From: Cheiracanthium punctorium
Taxonomy: Eukaryota; Arthropoda; Arachnida; Araneae; Cheiracanthiidae
DNA: 64,000 bases
Direction of reading: 5' to 3'
NCBI GenBank assembly: GCA_038373885.1
Contig: JAWZYV010013031.1
Location: forward strand, 62,001 to 126,000
The position numbers and the translations under genes are program-made. The notes under the pieces were generated by a model, which worked only from the letters and a program-made list of their open reading frames with translations, did not search any database and was not told the origin of the DNA. Shown piece by piece: positions 42,625-55,784 of this stretch. Positions within the stretch are counted from its first letter, which is position 1, and each line of letters begins with the position of its first letter.

Positions 42625-44470
42625 AAAGATCCTTTCACTGAAAGCTACACTATTCCTGAGTAACATAGGCTAAAATTCATGCATGCAGCATAATTTACAG
42701 GGACACTCAAAATGATTCGTAAACATTGTAGTAACTGTCTCCATTCGCCACTCAAATTTATTCAAATTTTATTAAACTCCATTCAAATATTTTAACAGTG
42801 CAGTTATATATCTTCATATAAAGTGAATCCAATATTAAAAATTTTTTGAGGGCCCACAGGGCCCTCCAGTACGAAGCCCCAAACGTGGTCCTTAACGTTA
42901 ATTTACGCAATTTCGAAGCATTGGCTCAGCTGGCTCTGACTTCGCACATGAGAACTATTGGCATGGAGATGTAGTTTAACCATAGTAGTTTCATATTATG
43001 AAAAGATATATTTTTTGAAAGCATCACCGTTTTCAAGAAAAATTTAACTCAGTAATCAAAAAATATATCTTTTCATAATATGAAACTACTATGTTGAAAC
43101 TACATCTCCATGCCAATAGCTCTCGTGTGCGAAGTCAGAGCCAGCTGTACCTATGCTTCGAAATTGCATAAATTAGCGCTAAGGACCATGTTTGGGCCCG
43201 CGTACCGAGGGGCCCTGGGGACTTTCAAAAATTTTTAACATTGGATTCACTTATATATAACTGCACTGTTCAAAAATTTGAATGGAGTTTAATAAAATTT
43301 GAATAAATTTGAGTGGCGAATGGAGACAGTTACGACAATGTTTACGAATTATTTTGAGTGTTCCTGTAAATTATGCTGCATGCATGAATTTTAGTCTATG
43401 TTACTAAGGAATAGTGTAGCTTCCAGTGAAAAGATCTTTAGAATCGGTTCAGTAGTTACAGAGATGTCCATATAGCGTCATGTGCTAGAATTTTTTTGAG
43501 TGCCCCTGTAAAAGAACTAGTTATGCTGCATGCTGAAAGGTAGCCTATATTACTCAGGAATAGTGTAGCTTTCTATCAGTGAAAAAAAATTTCGAATCGG
43601 TTCAGTAGTTACAGAGATCCCCATGCAGCGTAATGTAATTCTTATGAGTGCCCCTGTAAAAGAACTATTTGTCATATAAGGAGGATATATTTGAGATATA
43701 TGAAGAATAAGTTAATTTTCAATATTGCCACAGCCAATTAAACTTCTAAAAGTAACTCCGAAATGCCCCCATGCGTACAAGTGGAATGTCCCAAATAGGG
43801 AGGTACTTTTTGGGATTTTTCTTGGAAACAGTTTTACCTTCAAAAAATGTTTTTTCATAATATGAAACAACTATGTTGATAATACATCTCCATGTCAATA
43901 GTTGTCCTGTGGGAAGTCGGCTTCAGCTGTACCAATGCTTCGAAATTGCGTAAATTAGCGTTAAAGATCATGTTTGGCACCCCGTACCGGGGGGAAGCCC
44001 TGGGGGCGTTTAAAAATTTTTAACATTGGATTCACTTTATATGAAGATATATAACTGCACGGTGCAAAAAGTTTTTCTGTATCACGTCAGAGCCAAGATT
44101 TAAAGCATTCTTAAAACTGTACCTTTTATGAAATTGGTGGTATTTTGGGGGTCCTTATTTGTGTATCTCACAATTTTTGAATAAATTTTCAATTTGAGAT
44201 GTTAATATACAAGGTATATTATAGGATAAAATGAAAAAATTCTCTGAAACACCTCTGAGCCAGTCACAGTCGAGATAATAAAGTGGTAAAAATAGCCCTA
44301 AATTAATTCGACGTCACTCGTCTGGGGTACTTTGACCCCCTTCCCCCTAACTCCAAAACTAAAAGAGGTAAATCAAAAATATTTCAGATTTGCTGTTTCC
44401 TTGGGTAAGGCAACCCCCCCCCAAAAAAAATCATGAAATTCTGAGATGGTGATGGAAACGCCCTGCCCCT

Positions 44471-47400
44471 GCAATGCCTCTCAATAAAAATCATGTTAAT
44501 GCTATAAATTAAAGAAAAGGGATTCGATTTAGTACATTCTTAATATACTTAAAGAAAAAATGCACAAAAAAGGATTTTTTCCCAAAATGTTTTGCTAAAG
44601 AAATAATGAGCACGGTTATCAAATTCAGGTTCACTCAGCATATGGCAAATATTACTTGGTTCTAGAGTGTTGTAGGCAGGGGATAGCTGGTGGGGCTGCA
44701 ACCACCCGCGAAATAAGTAAGCATAAGATATGAAAAAGATTACGTACGTATTTATGGATAAATTTGAAAGTTCCCCTGGAAAATTTTTAGGTTCAACTAC
44801 ACAGCTAAGGCTGCAACAATTAATATTGTTGCAGAAAACTGTGCTTAATTCTCGGGGTCGTCGTTTATAAGTCCAGTGTATGTCGAAAGTTCCAGCAAAC
44901 TGTCCACTTCTCAAGATGGAACACACATTTTATTGCTTCTAGAACTTTGTTGAACAATCTGCTGCACAACATTGACAAGCACTAACAGCCAGTAACTTGC
45001 TTATAACAGTCCGTTTTGTACAGAAGCTTTCACAGATGCTGTATTTCACACACAAAATAAAACACTTCCACAGACTAAAATTCAGAGGAAACTTAGAAGG
45101 AAATCATAAACAGTCCCTCAGGACTTATGACGATGAAATTAGTTGGGAGGATTTAAAATACTTTGTAGGTTTACTTTTAGAAGTCATGAAGTATAGTGGC
45201 ATAGAGATGTAAAGTTGCACAATAATTAGGTAAGCGTCACTTTGCGAAAACTATTACGAAGAGAGGTTATTGTAGAAAAAACAAAACATTTATTTAACAA
45301 CTTAGAAAAGATTACTGGATGGTGGTGGCTGAGAGACACTTAGCTAGGATGGTCAAAAAGGGGTCTTATCAATTAGAAGTGAAATTCAATCTAACAATGA
45401 TCAGGAGGTCGGCCAAAAGTTAAACTTGGCATATTAAAGGAACGCCCAAACGAGAGCCAAAACAACGTTCTTTGTTAAAGACGCCAAAAAACCGCAGGAT
45501 ATTCTTAGTCCACGGAGAGATGGCAACACACAACAAAGAGCAGGACACCGAACTATTGAAGATAAAACTAGCCAATCACACAGTAAAACCGTGTGATAGA
45601 AAATTAGCTAAGCAAGATTTTAACTGATGTGAGTCCATTTAAGGTAATGAAACAATCAAAGTATTGTACGCGTAAAGAGAGACCGTTACGCATAGATGCA
45701 TATTAATTAAGAGTAAATACTCTGAATGAGAAACAGATGTCTTTAACAGTTAGGAAAGCGAAAGAAATGCAACTGACTTCGACTTATTATTGATATAAAG
45801 AAACGGATGAATGAATAATTTAAGCCTGAAAATCGAATAGACAAGCAGTAGGATGGAGCTAAAAATGGGGGTTTTGAATTTTTTTTTTTAAATTTAAAAC
45901 GCCTGAGGCTGCAAAAGTAGACCATTTGTGATAGTAACTCCCAGGCACGAAATCCGAAAGTTGGACGAAATTAGACAATATCTTCTTCCCCCATCAGCGA
46001 CATCTATGTTTCACGATAGCCTACTGTGGGTTCCTGGTATGTTATCATAGATTGTTACATTTTTTGCTGAGCTACAATAATTTGTAATACATCAAATTAT
46101 TCGTCTTTCTACTCTTTGTCAATATGGTAATGATCCAAAAATTAAGAATACCTCATTTTTGAGGTATTTGAGGTAAAACATAATTTTTTTTCGGCATAAA
46201 TTGGTGTTTCTGGACTTATTTCCTTTTTTTTCCTACATAAAATGAACTGAACTCTTTGTTTATACTGTTTCTGGAGCTAAAAAGAAAGAAATAATTTTCG
46301 TGCAGATTTGTGGTTTAGTTTTTAAAACAACATTAATTTCCGGCTGTTAGCTGAGGATATGTGATATATTGCACCTGAATTTTTTTTCTGTTCTGTTTTA
46401 ATGCCTGCTATCGTATGTTACCAACGGCTTGACGAAAGGTGACCAGCTGTGACAAATTCAGGGAATTACTCTGGTTTCAAATCATCGATTTCACAGAGCA
46501 AATTTAGACGAACATGGAGTTCGTCCTGTATAGTCCTGTGTTCGGACAACCGTCAGACGTAAAGACGAACGTTCTACTCACAAGCTGATGATATAAGGTG
46601 TTGCCTTTAGCTAAGTTATGCAAAGAAAATCACGAAAAAGGATCCCCCGTTCAAAGAAATAAGCGAAATAGTTGCAGTGAAAATGAAGAACATCTAGAAG
46701 AAAGCCTCCATTCTGGTAACATCCCACCAAAGGATTGTTAATTTTATAAGGATTTATCGTGATAAATAAATGAATTTGTTGAAAGTTCCAAAGAAAGAAA
46801 AAGGTCTAGAACATTCCAGACAAGACTGGACATCGAAAATGGCGGCCTCAACCGCAAGATACAAGACCCCCAGAACATGATCCAATTTTGCAAATAATAA
46901 AAGGGGGGAGGGAATGTCTAAAGACGAAGGAAATTTTTGAAATGTAAGTAAGAGAACCCCGACAACAGGAAACAAATGCAATAAAATTTTGAAAAGGATG
47001 GGACCACAGGAACATGAAAAAATTAATTAAAATCCCATCAAAACGTGTCTTTGAAGGGAGGTATGGAGCACAGCCATTAAATTTAAAACCCCAGATTAAC
47101 CACAGAACCGCAAATTTAAAAAGAAAGATTAATTTTAAACGTTCTAATGCCTGAAATGAACCGGTGAAGAAAGAAAAAAAAAAGGAGCAAACATTACTTA
47201 GCCAAAACAAAACAATTAATTAACAGCCCCCCAAAGGTAAAAGATTACTTAGTATTTATTTAAAATTTTACCTGGAAAGAACTTAAACAAAAAAACGTCC
47301 TTGGTAAAGGATATAGAGACAAACCACTGAAAAAAAAATTAATTAAAAGGCATAAGGTGACTACACCACATAACAGCAGACAGTAGACACAGCACACTCA

Positions 47401-48690
47401 CGGTGGATGATAACAATTACTATACGAAGTTAGAAACAAGTCGAATCACATGATGGTCCAAAACAGTCGAATTTGTCTTTATTTCGGATATTCTTTCTTC
47501 TTTTGCGAACTAATGAGAATACGTCGAATTTCTATGTTCCTGTCTTAAAAGAAAATTTTTCGGAATTTTGTATCATTAAAGGATTTAAATCCGCTCTTCA
47601 GAATTTTAATTAAAAAAAGAGCGTTGAAACAGTTCTCTTTTAAAGCAAGTACGTTTTAATTCCTAAATTAGAAGAATAGTTTTCAGATTTCATGTCCATT
47701 TTTTGACACACAACTACAGGGAAGTCATGGAATGAATTTATGAGGTTTCTAATAATATCTGATTTTTTAAAGCATAAGAGCGATCTTTATTTCTGTAAGG
47801 GTTAAATCTATATTATTCTAGATACTCTGAAGTTTTTCACCTTACATAAGGAATAAATAATAACTTTATGAAAGTTTATGTTCCATCATGTGAACAATTA
47901 CTTTATTTTTAGCTCTTTTTAATATTAAGTTTCTGCAATTAAGTACTAATAAATAAATATCTTTCCTAACGTCAAAATTATGCCTATGCAAACAGTAAGG
48001 AGAATCAAAATAATGCACAAATACGAACTAGATTCCTTTGAATTGGACTTTGGGAAATTCTTTACTCAGCAGTCACTTTCAAAATTATGGCTGTTTCACT
48101 TACAAAGGAATTGTAAAAAGATTCTGATTATATGACTGGAAAGCAGAAATAAGCGAGTCGGCGTGATCATCCAGATTTAAGCAAAAATGCCTATGGCAAA
48201 GTATCTTTTAAAGTGTCATTTTCAGAGAGCTTTTGCTCATTTTATGAAAGAATATGAATTTTCAGCTGAAAAAGAGACTCAATATGTGTCCTCAAAGGAA
48301 TTAAAAGACTATTTGAATATTTGAATTCATGTTTCATGAAGAATATTTGAATTCATGTTTCAGATAAACCCAGAAAAATAAGTTAGCAGAATTTATAATG
48401 TGGCTCATATGAATACTTTGCTGATAATATTTCGATTTTTCCCGAAAAATTAATTTTTAAGATACACAAAACAAATTCAATCACAATAAAGTTTATAACT
48501 TTGTTGTGAAAATAGAAATGACTTCCAGGAACTGTTTCTTTATATGTTAAAAGAAAAATCTTACAGTTTAGACCATACATTTCTGTAATTTGAGTACGAA
48601 AGTTTCGCTATAAAATATCAAAATCTACGGACAAGTAACGTACTAGGTAATCGTAATCGTAATGCAGTATATCTTGGATTTATTTTTTTT
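44471..48690. other. Long stretch without recognised features
   Basis: AT-rich and, from 45200 to 47400, A-rich on the plus strand. Frames at 44549-44926 (minus), 44997-45212 (plus) and 46848-47210 (minus) are unrecognised. ATTTGAATTCATGTTTCA occurs twice at 48319-48362. No element ends found. Confidence 0.45.
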
Positions 48691-48790
48691 TCGAACATGC
48701 ACTATGTAAGGTGAGTATTGTAATCATGAAAAATTCGACAAGATTTTGATGTATTTACACGTTTCGAATTAATCTGAATTCATTTCTGCT
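48691..48790 (-). repeat. Dispersed repeat shared with 61041-61135
   Basis: TCGAACATGCAC, GTAAGGTGAGTATTGTAATCATGAAA and TGTATTTACACGTTT are found again, reverse-complemented, at 61041-61135. About 95 bp at moderate similarity. The other copy lies near the 3' end of the Helitron-like tract, so both may be Helitron tails. Confidence 0.6.
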
Positions 48791-48814
48791 ATTTTTACGC
48801 TAATGTATGTAAGT

Positions 48815-49060
48815 GTGTGTGTGTGTGTGCTGTAATCATGCAAACCTACGCGAGGTCTATCTTCACGGAGGGGGTACCTTGGGCGAAGGACTTTTTAAGG
48901 GATTCTACCGCGTATTCACGATACAACTGGAGAAAATCACCCCAAACACCAGATCGTTAGGTCGCCATCCGCGCGGCAGACCATAGCCCTACATCTTCCC
49001 ATTTCAGCCAGCTACCGTGTTCAGTGTCTTATTTACCTGGCCGTGGTGGGGCCTATCGAG
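48815..49060 (-). repeat. Diverged SINE, tRNA-type family
   Basis: After a (GT)n run at 48814-48829, the minus-strand order GGCGACCTAACGATCTGG, GTGATTTTCTCCAG and CGTGAATACGCGGTAGAATC parallels the body of the SINE family at 29512, 37705 and 57636. The tRNA-like head is too diverged to mark an A box. Confidence 0.5.
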
Positions 49061-51020
49061 TTTACAGATTTACTGAGTTAATTAGTCAGTATATACTTGG
49101 TATTTGGCCTACTCAGCCACATTTTAAACAACTAATCTGCTGATACAGAGTATTTTTTAGAATTTCATACAGAGTATGTTTTAGAATTTTTTAGAATTTT
49201 ATAAGCACAACAAAATTGGTAAGTAAAAAATTAAGAAAATATAAATAATATATGCATTAAAAACTTAAGTACACAGCAGTATATCTATATGAAAAGTATA
49301 TAAATAAAACATATAGACTATACATTTAAAAAATTATGTAAAATTACTGCGAATAAAAATCTGGTTGAATATTTATAAATGTAAATGTAAGTCACGTATA
49401 AGATGTGTTCGTAAAGATTGTGATATTTTATAAAGAAGTACTTATTAGAAAATAAACAGAAAATACACTGCTCCGAAAAGGTTGTAATAATTAAATTATA
49501 CTAGACTTAAAAAGGATTATAATTAAAAAAAAATATGGATCGCAAATTTTGATGGAAAAGCACAAGTTTTTCTAAATTATTTTATTATTCACTGCTTTTG
49601 AGTAAACACTCTTGCAGCCAAGATACTAGAGAGTGCATATACGATTTTTTTTGAGAATTTGCACAAAATGAAAAATAGCGGGAATAAAAGTTTAAAAGGG
49701 TGGGGGGAGGGGCAATCAGCAATAAATGAATAGTACTTGTTTTATTTTTTTAATTTTCTAAAAATATCCCTTCGAAAGTTGTCTATACTTTTCGTTCTCT
49801 TACTTTTCTCTTTGTTTAGAAGTACGAACGTTTATACAGCTAAAGAAGGGTGAATATTTTTTACTACTCTAAACGTTTGTATTGTACTATAATTTTCTAT
49901 GTTATTTACATTTATTCATTTTAGCAAGTTCTCTTATTGTGGCTGTAATATTATTCAAAACAGTGAGTGGAACACTTAAATGCAAATGAGGCTCTCATTT
50001 GCTCATTTTCTAATTGTAATGCAAAGAGAAAAAAGTACCCGGACACACCACTTAGCTGATTTAAGTATTAATATTGTATTTAGTGTTTTCTCAAATTAAA
50101 GTTTTAGTTCTACCTAAGAGTAGCTAAAAGAGCTTTTTTAACACTGTTTTTTATGAATTTCTAGTAACCAGTTATTTCTAACAAAGCGACGAATTAGCAT
50201 ATTCAATGCAAAATATTGTTAACATTATTATATAATTAATTCGACCACGGTGTTTTATAATAAATTTTAAACAAAAGCCCATTTCATTCAAAACTAAATG
50301 CATTCCTCAAAAGAATCCAATTTAGTTTGGAGCAGATATTAGAAGCACCTTTAGTAGAGTTACCTTTTAAAACACAAAAAAAGATAGTTGTACCTTTCTC
50401 TTTCAAATTTTTTCTACAACAATACTTAATTTTCATCTCTTAATTAAACAGAAGTTAGTCACTGCGAGAGATATTCGCCTTTCTCTAGCTCAAAACTCCA
50501 AAAACTCTTCATTTTTGGCAAGAGTGCTCATAATTGAACAAAAGAGCATTTTTTAAATTTGTTTTGTTCTCCTTCCTTTTTTTTTTTGCTAGAAGTTTTT
50601 AATTATCTGAATTTTTGCATGCATTGAGATAATATGACCTGTATGTTTTCAGCTGAAGGATCGACAATTAAAGCTGTGTAATACTTTTCTTTACCCGAAT
50701 TGAATCTATTTAATGTATTGGATGCACATAAAATATTATAAGGTTTTCCTTACCTTATAACTTTCAGATAAGAAAATATAATTAAAAGATATCCTAGAAA
50801 CTGGTAAAGTGTCATTCAAAATATTTTTAGAATGTTATGATTGTAGTAATGTTGCACAAAAATTACTAATATTGTCACAAACTTCCTATTTTTAAGACAC
50901 GGTACTTAAAATTATTCCATTAATTCTTATTTAAGCAAACTGAGAATATTGAGGGATAATTAAGACAATGCAGCAAAGAAAGAAATTTCCCACATCAAAG
51001 AAAACCAAGAAGAGAGATAA
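49061..51020. other. AT-rich sequence, no gene seen
   Basis: AT-rich with a G run at 49700-49712 that may be a MITE remnant. No frames or element ends recognised. Confidence 0.5.
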
Positions 51021-51360
51021 CCCAGCAAACACACACCTGCTGGCGGAGTACCTTGCCAGTGCCTTTCTGCCTTTACGTCCAGCACTGGCCCGGCACTGCA
51101 AAAAGTAACTGAATCGTACCAAAAGTGGTCGACCGAGAAGTACCTTGCCAGAAGCCCGGGAAGGCAACGGCACTCTGCTGGCATACTGCATGTGCCGGCC
51201 GTTACTCACAATAAAGGCACTGGCCCATGGAGTTTATAATACCCAAAATGAAACGGGTGGGTGCCGGCTATTATTAAAAATAAAGGCACCTTAACATTGA
51301 CTACAATATAATGGCACGGTACCGGATTAGTGCCCATTTACAGTAACGCTGCTATAATTA
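51021..51360 (+). repeat. GC-rich repeat ending CCCAGCAAACAC, copy 3
   Basis: Begins CCCAGCAAACACAC at 51021. Contains two GAGTACCTTGCCAG / AAGTACCTTGCCAG units and repeated TGCCGGC and GGCAC(T/C) words. The terminus is shared with the copies ending at 8152, 16261 and 55678, though the interior differs from the first two. The far end is not defined. Confidence 0.5.
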
Positions 51361-51790
51361 AAATATCAGCCAGTGGCGGATCCGGGGTAGGGGGGGGGGC
51401 TTATTCATCAACCCATTTAAAAAAAAAAGACATTGCTTAAGGGTAACATTTTAAGATAAAAACTACATACATAAAAGATAAAAAACAACAAAAAAGTTTA
51501 TCGTTTGCAAATTATGCTCGCCCAAAATTAGTTAATTGTGTGCAGTTTTCAAAAACTGGAATTTTCTTGCGAATTTTCAGTTGCAAAAGATACTTTTTTA
51601 TGAGAGAGGCGGTAACACATTTCAAAAACTACATAAAATCATTTGTAAACAGTTTAATTGCATTATCTCATAATTAGAGACATTTTATAAATGAGTTATA
51701 ATACTTTACGGTTGATATATGTATGTATATATAATATATATATATATGTATATATTAGTCAAAATCATATAGGATATAATAAATAAAGTT

Positions 51791-51825
<35 letters not shown>

Positions 51826-52228
51826 GGTTACACATAACTTTAGAGTAACATTTTGCTTTATTGTACATTTTGTTTTGATCAAATGATTTTTTTGATGTTA
51901 GCTATTCTGAAAACAAATTTCTATATACCTGTTGTACCTACATGACTCAAATTTTTTGAAGGAAAATACTTTTATACACTATAATATGCAATGAGATTTT
52001 GTTTATTAAAAACAGTGTAAGTAAAAATTTACCTGTTATTTTCTAATTAATCCAGGGCATTATCCTGTTAAATCCAAGGCATGCAAATGTGAACTCACAA
52101 AAACCTCACCGTTGAAATAGTGTTATTAAAGTAACTATTCCTTACTATGAGATCTTGATAGTCTGGAACAGTTTAAAAATACCAATTAAACACTTTGGAA
52201 AGCTGTAAATCGATGAAACAAATAAAAA
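51361..52228. other. Noncoding; MITE end and TA microsatellites
   Basis: A hAT-like MITE end CAGTGGCGGATCCGGGG with a G run lies at 51371-51400. TA-rich microsatellites lie at 51718-51757 and 51800-51825. No gene. Confidence 0.5.
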
Positions 52229-52236
52229 CTTTAAAG

Positions 52237-54351
52237 TAGAGATGGCCAATGATTCGATGAGTCGAATCAGTGATTCGAATCTTGGTACTGAGTGGCTCAG
52301 TCTTTACACTCACTATCTACTGATTCGAATCTCAAGCCCTCAACTGTTTGGAAATACATTCCAAGTGCGAAGGGAAGGAAAACTTATTTTCCCTTTGGCG
52401 TTCCCAGAGATTTTCCCTTACTCTTTCAACTCTTTTCGACTCTTTCAACTCTTTTCGACTCTTTACGACTCTTTTCGACTCTTTTCGACTCTTTACGACT
52501 CTGAGTCGATAGATGATTTGAAACAGCAAATGAGTGGGTGTGGGTGACTCACTGTGTGGTCACTGAGTTGGTGCAGCAACGAATCTTTACTGATCCAGTG
52601 TTTCGCTCTGTTTCGGTGATTGTATACGATGAATCTCAACTCACTAGAATCTCAAATGTTTCAGTGATTGTATGCCATCGTTGAGATTCGTTAGTTTTTC
52701 GAATCTTCTATCGACTCAGAGTCCAAAGGAGTCAAAAAGAGTTGAAAGGATGTTTCATTTGAGTTTTTTTTCGAATCTTCTATCGACTCAGAGTCGAAAG
52801 GAGTCGAAAAGAGTTGAAAGGATGTTTCATTTAATTGAAGTTTTTTTTTCCGAATCTTTGGTGTTTCATTTCTTGGTTGGTGGTCGGATTTAAAGTTTTA
52901 TCTGTCTGTGGGAGTGGAGTGGGTCGAACACCGTTTGCATTTGGCGGGGGGCATAGGCGTTACTTCCTAAGGGCAATAGGGGTCAACCCCCCCCCGAAAA
53001 AAAATTTAAGAAAATTCAAGTATCAGAGCTATTTATAATAATGATATTTTCTACAATCGGAAACATTTTGTCACCCCATCAAAATATTACATTCCAATTT
53101 ACGCCAATGCTCGTGGAAGAGCGGGGGGTGTTTCAAAGTTGTTTAAACCTTTTCCCCTCGGGGGGACTCCCTACTTCCAACTTGTCTGGCTGGTTTAATA
53201 TTTGTTTCAAATTTAATGAAACATCCCTTTTCTACTTTTAACTTCAATATATGTCCCCCTGCCCCCACCCTAAAAAAAAACTGACACGTTAAGTTTACAT
53301 GGTGTTGTGTTTTCATGTGAAGGGAAATAGAATGAAATAAAGTTAGGATTGTGCTGGTCACTTCTAATGAAGGATACAGGGGTGGTATTAAGCGCTCCCA
53401 CAAAAGGACTTTGTAGTAAGCAAAATAGCATTTCGCTTTATTGCTGCAGATTTCGTTTAAGATATTTTTTTTACCTTGTTTGTCATTTAAGGGGAATGAT
53501 TTTATTTTCTTTCGTAATTCAGAGAAATACAAAATAGGGTCTAAAGCAGTGGCGTAGTTAGTGTTATTGACAGTGGCGTAGCCAGGATTTTATTTCGGGG
53601 GGGCTGGGTATCAAATTTAAAGATAAAGTTCAATTGTAAGCTAAGTAAAGGGTTCAATTTTGGGGGGGGCAGCAGCCCCTCAGTAGGACTGGGCATAAAT
53701 TGATAAATATCGACATATCGGTTTTATTTCAACATCAAATATCCGATATTCCCATTTTCATTTCAGTGAAATCTCGAATTCGATAAAGGTCAAAAATACA
53801 GGCCGGCGATAAGAAAATCCTGAGATCAATACCAGCTTGTGATGCTTTTGCTACTGCTTTCTCTCCGTTGATGACGATGCCGGATCGCGGAAAAAACAGC
53901 TCCATGGTTTATTAGTCTAATTGCCATAATTAATTAACGTATACCTCGGAAACTATCCATCGGAGCGCATTTTTATTGATTCTCGACCCCCCTACACTCA
54001 ACACCCCCATCGATACATAAAATTTCGAATACTTTGACACCAAACTTAACCTTTTAATCTTACAGGCCCAGGGGGTCATACGAAGCTCCCCTGTATTTTC
54101 ATTTCGGGCAGTTTAAACACTAGTTTTACTCGAGCAAGGAGAGAGAGATGCTAGCTGCCCGAGAACTCAGCGGAGAAGAAACCCGATGAATGGGTGAAGG
54201 GTATTTAAATAGTACGGCTTTCGGCGCAGAGAGAGGGAAAATTTCTTTAGTTGTTTTATTGATTCAAGATTCGAATCACTGATTCGAATCATCGAAGTAG
54301 TGAGTGAATTGAGATTCGAATCCGTAAAATGAGTCGAACCGCCCATTTCTA
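52237..54351. mobile_element. hAT-type element, 2115 bp, non-autonomous
   Basis: Perfect 8-bp target duplication CTTTAAAG at 52229-52236 and 54352-54359. Ends TAGAGATGGCC and TAGAAATGGGC (inverted), typical hAT. Subterminal regions are dense in GATTCGAATC, TGATTCGAATC and GAGTCGAA words on both sides. No transposase. The interior includes ACTCTTT(T)CG arrays, MITE-like pieces near 52930-53000 and 53560-53690 (CAGTGGCGTAGCCAGG, GGGGGGG), and a second hAT-like start TAGGACTGGGC at 53683. Confidence 0.88.
52420..52510. repeat. CGACTCTTT minisatellite inside the hAT element
   Basis: About nine tandem units of (C)(G/A)ACTCTTT(T/A)C. Two related stretches in the opposite sense (GAGTC(G/C)AAAGGAGTC) are at 52725-52750 and 52785-52820. 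The open frames here are repeat artefacts. Confidence 0.8.
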
Positions 54352-54513
54352 CTTTAAAGCCTTGAGAACCGAAAAAAGAGCACTTTACAATTCACGAAAT
54401 GGCTTTCGAGAGGGGTTGCCATTTCCGTTGGAATGTAATTCGCCAATTTTCAAAACATGACTGAAGCAGTAAATAGCTTAGCGACAGACCCTCCACTACA
54501 CCACTAATATTAA

Positions 54514-54789
54514 CCCATTTGTGCCTGGATATTTTTGCGACTTTCTTCGATTTTTACTGATAACAGAAATAATAGATAAATTTCTGATGTCAACTTCTTG
54601 AACAAGGAATGATTTATTTTAAAATCATTTTGCATAAAAATCGAAATATCAACATCCTACTTGGTCATGTTAAAATATTGTGCGGAGTTGAGGCTCAATA
54701 CTCATGAATAAAGGCTAGGAAAAATAAATAACGTTTTCGACTAATAGCGAAATTGCCGTCCCAAAAAAGGGACGCTAGGTATAAATGGG
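54514..54789. mobile_element. piggyBac-like MITE, 276 bp
   Basis: TTAA at 54510-54513 and 54790-54793. Imperfect TIRs CCCATTTGTGCCT and CCCATTTATACCT. Noncoding interior. It is related in design (TTAA plus CCC ends) to the MITE at 16750. Confidence 0.82.
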
Positions 54790-54793
54790 TTAA

Positions 54794-55440
54794 CTCCGCG
54801 TTTCACAAACATTTTCTGCCAAATAAAAAGATAACAGTTCGATTTTTGCTGCCTTCATTTGGAGATCGTTAAGGATTCCTCGGCAGAGAGAGAGACGGCT
54901 TATGAGGCCCCTTAAGGGAAATCGAAACATAGAATAAAGAAAATATAATTCCTAAATGAACCCCATTGCGTTTCTATTTTTGACTATTACATGAGAATAC
55001 TGGCTCAATTTCTAACAAAATAACTACAGGAGCTTAACGTAGAAAAAAGTCTCCAAATATGTTTTTCAGGAAAAGTTTAGCAAAATTGTAAAAAATTAAT
55101 ATAAATTATAAAAAATTTAAGAATAAAATTCATAATTCTGTACATAGTGGGGTTTTCACTGTCGCTGTAGTAAACATTTTTGTAGCATACTGAACTCGTT
55201 TGTATTATTTTAGTTTTTAGTAATAAAATATTTGAAGGCATAATATGAACTTCTCCCCTTACACCCCTCCCTCAAAAAAAAAAAAGAAAAAAAAATCTTA
55301 GCAGTGACCCTTGCCTTTGGATGCCCGGAACTTATATCCCCTAACACTTCTACACAGTATGAATGTGAAAGAATATTATTTAATTAAAATAACGAAATTT
55401 TATGCCAACACTACGAAATATATACAGGCCCACTACTGCC
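54794..55440. other. Noncoding sequence, no gene seen
   Basis: AT-rich, with an A run at 55276-55300. No recognised structure. Confidence 0.5.
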
Positions 55441-55678
55441 AAATAGTACTGGTCCGGTACACTGTAAGCAGTACCACGCCGTTAACTTTTCTGTGCATGT
55501 CATAGACACATGGCAGTTCGCCGTTACCAGTTATGTACTGGCGAATATGCACTTTTCAGACACTGGCACTCCAGTGACTTCCAGACGATGGCAATCTACC
55601 ATGCTCCCGGTAGACGGCACTTTGCCAGCACGACGGGTACCCGGACGGCATTTTGCGGGCAGTAGTGTGTTTGCTGGG
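55441..55678 (-). repeat. GC-rich repeat ending CCCAGCAAACAC, copy 4
   Basis: Ends GTGTGTTTGCTGGG at 55678, so on the minus strand it starts CCCAGCAAACACAC. Contains GGCACTTTGCCAGCACG and CCGGACGGCA, words similar to copy 3. The left boundary is approximate. Confidence 0.5.
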
Positions 55679-55784
55679 AAGATCTAACAAAGTTGTTAAT
55701 CGTGTTTTGGAAATTTTTGTTAGCAGCTGACGAATATAAATTTAAAAAAGAGCTTATTTTACAAAATGTGAAATTGCCACTATA

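Larger units (their letters stand above)
40390..44470. repeat. Giant imperfect palindrome (foldback), 4.1 kb
   Basis: The left arm (about 40390-43017, minus the 1200-bp insertion at 41425-42624, so about 1.4 kb) is the reverse complement of the right arm (about 43056-44470). The spacer is about 38 bp. Outer landmarks: GGGGCAGG, CCATCTCAGAAT(C/T)TCATGA and GCCTTACCCAAGG on the left and their complements at 44395-44469. Inner landmarks: ATAATATGAAACTACTATG. Each arm contains two direct copies of a roughly 240-bp module (about 40807-41055 and 42800-43040; mirrored at 43060-43270 and 43840-44075). No coding frame. Arms diverge by point changes and indels. Confidence 0.9.

Noticed and set aside
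44549..44926. 125-codon minus-strand frame as a gene
   Set aside because: No recognisable domain, composition matches the AT-rich flank, and the frame opens without context.
44997..45212. piggyBac transposase fragment (DDEISWEDLKYFVGLLLE resembles the early piggyBac domain)
   Set aside because: The resemblance is a single short segment with no upstream or downstream support; a profile search would be needed.
46848..47210. 120-codon minus-strand frame rich in Phe
   Set aside because: It is the complement of an A-rich stretch and is biased to Phe, Ser and Leu as expected by chance.
52242..52893. Frames with Ser/Phe/Leu and Lys/Glu/Ser repeats
   Set aside because: They are translations of the ACTCTTT minisatellite and its complement.
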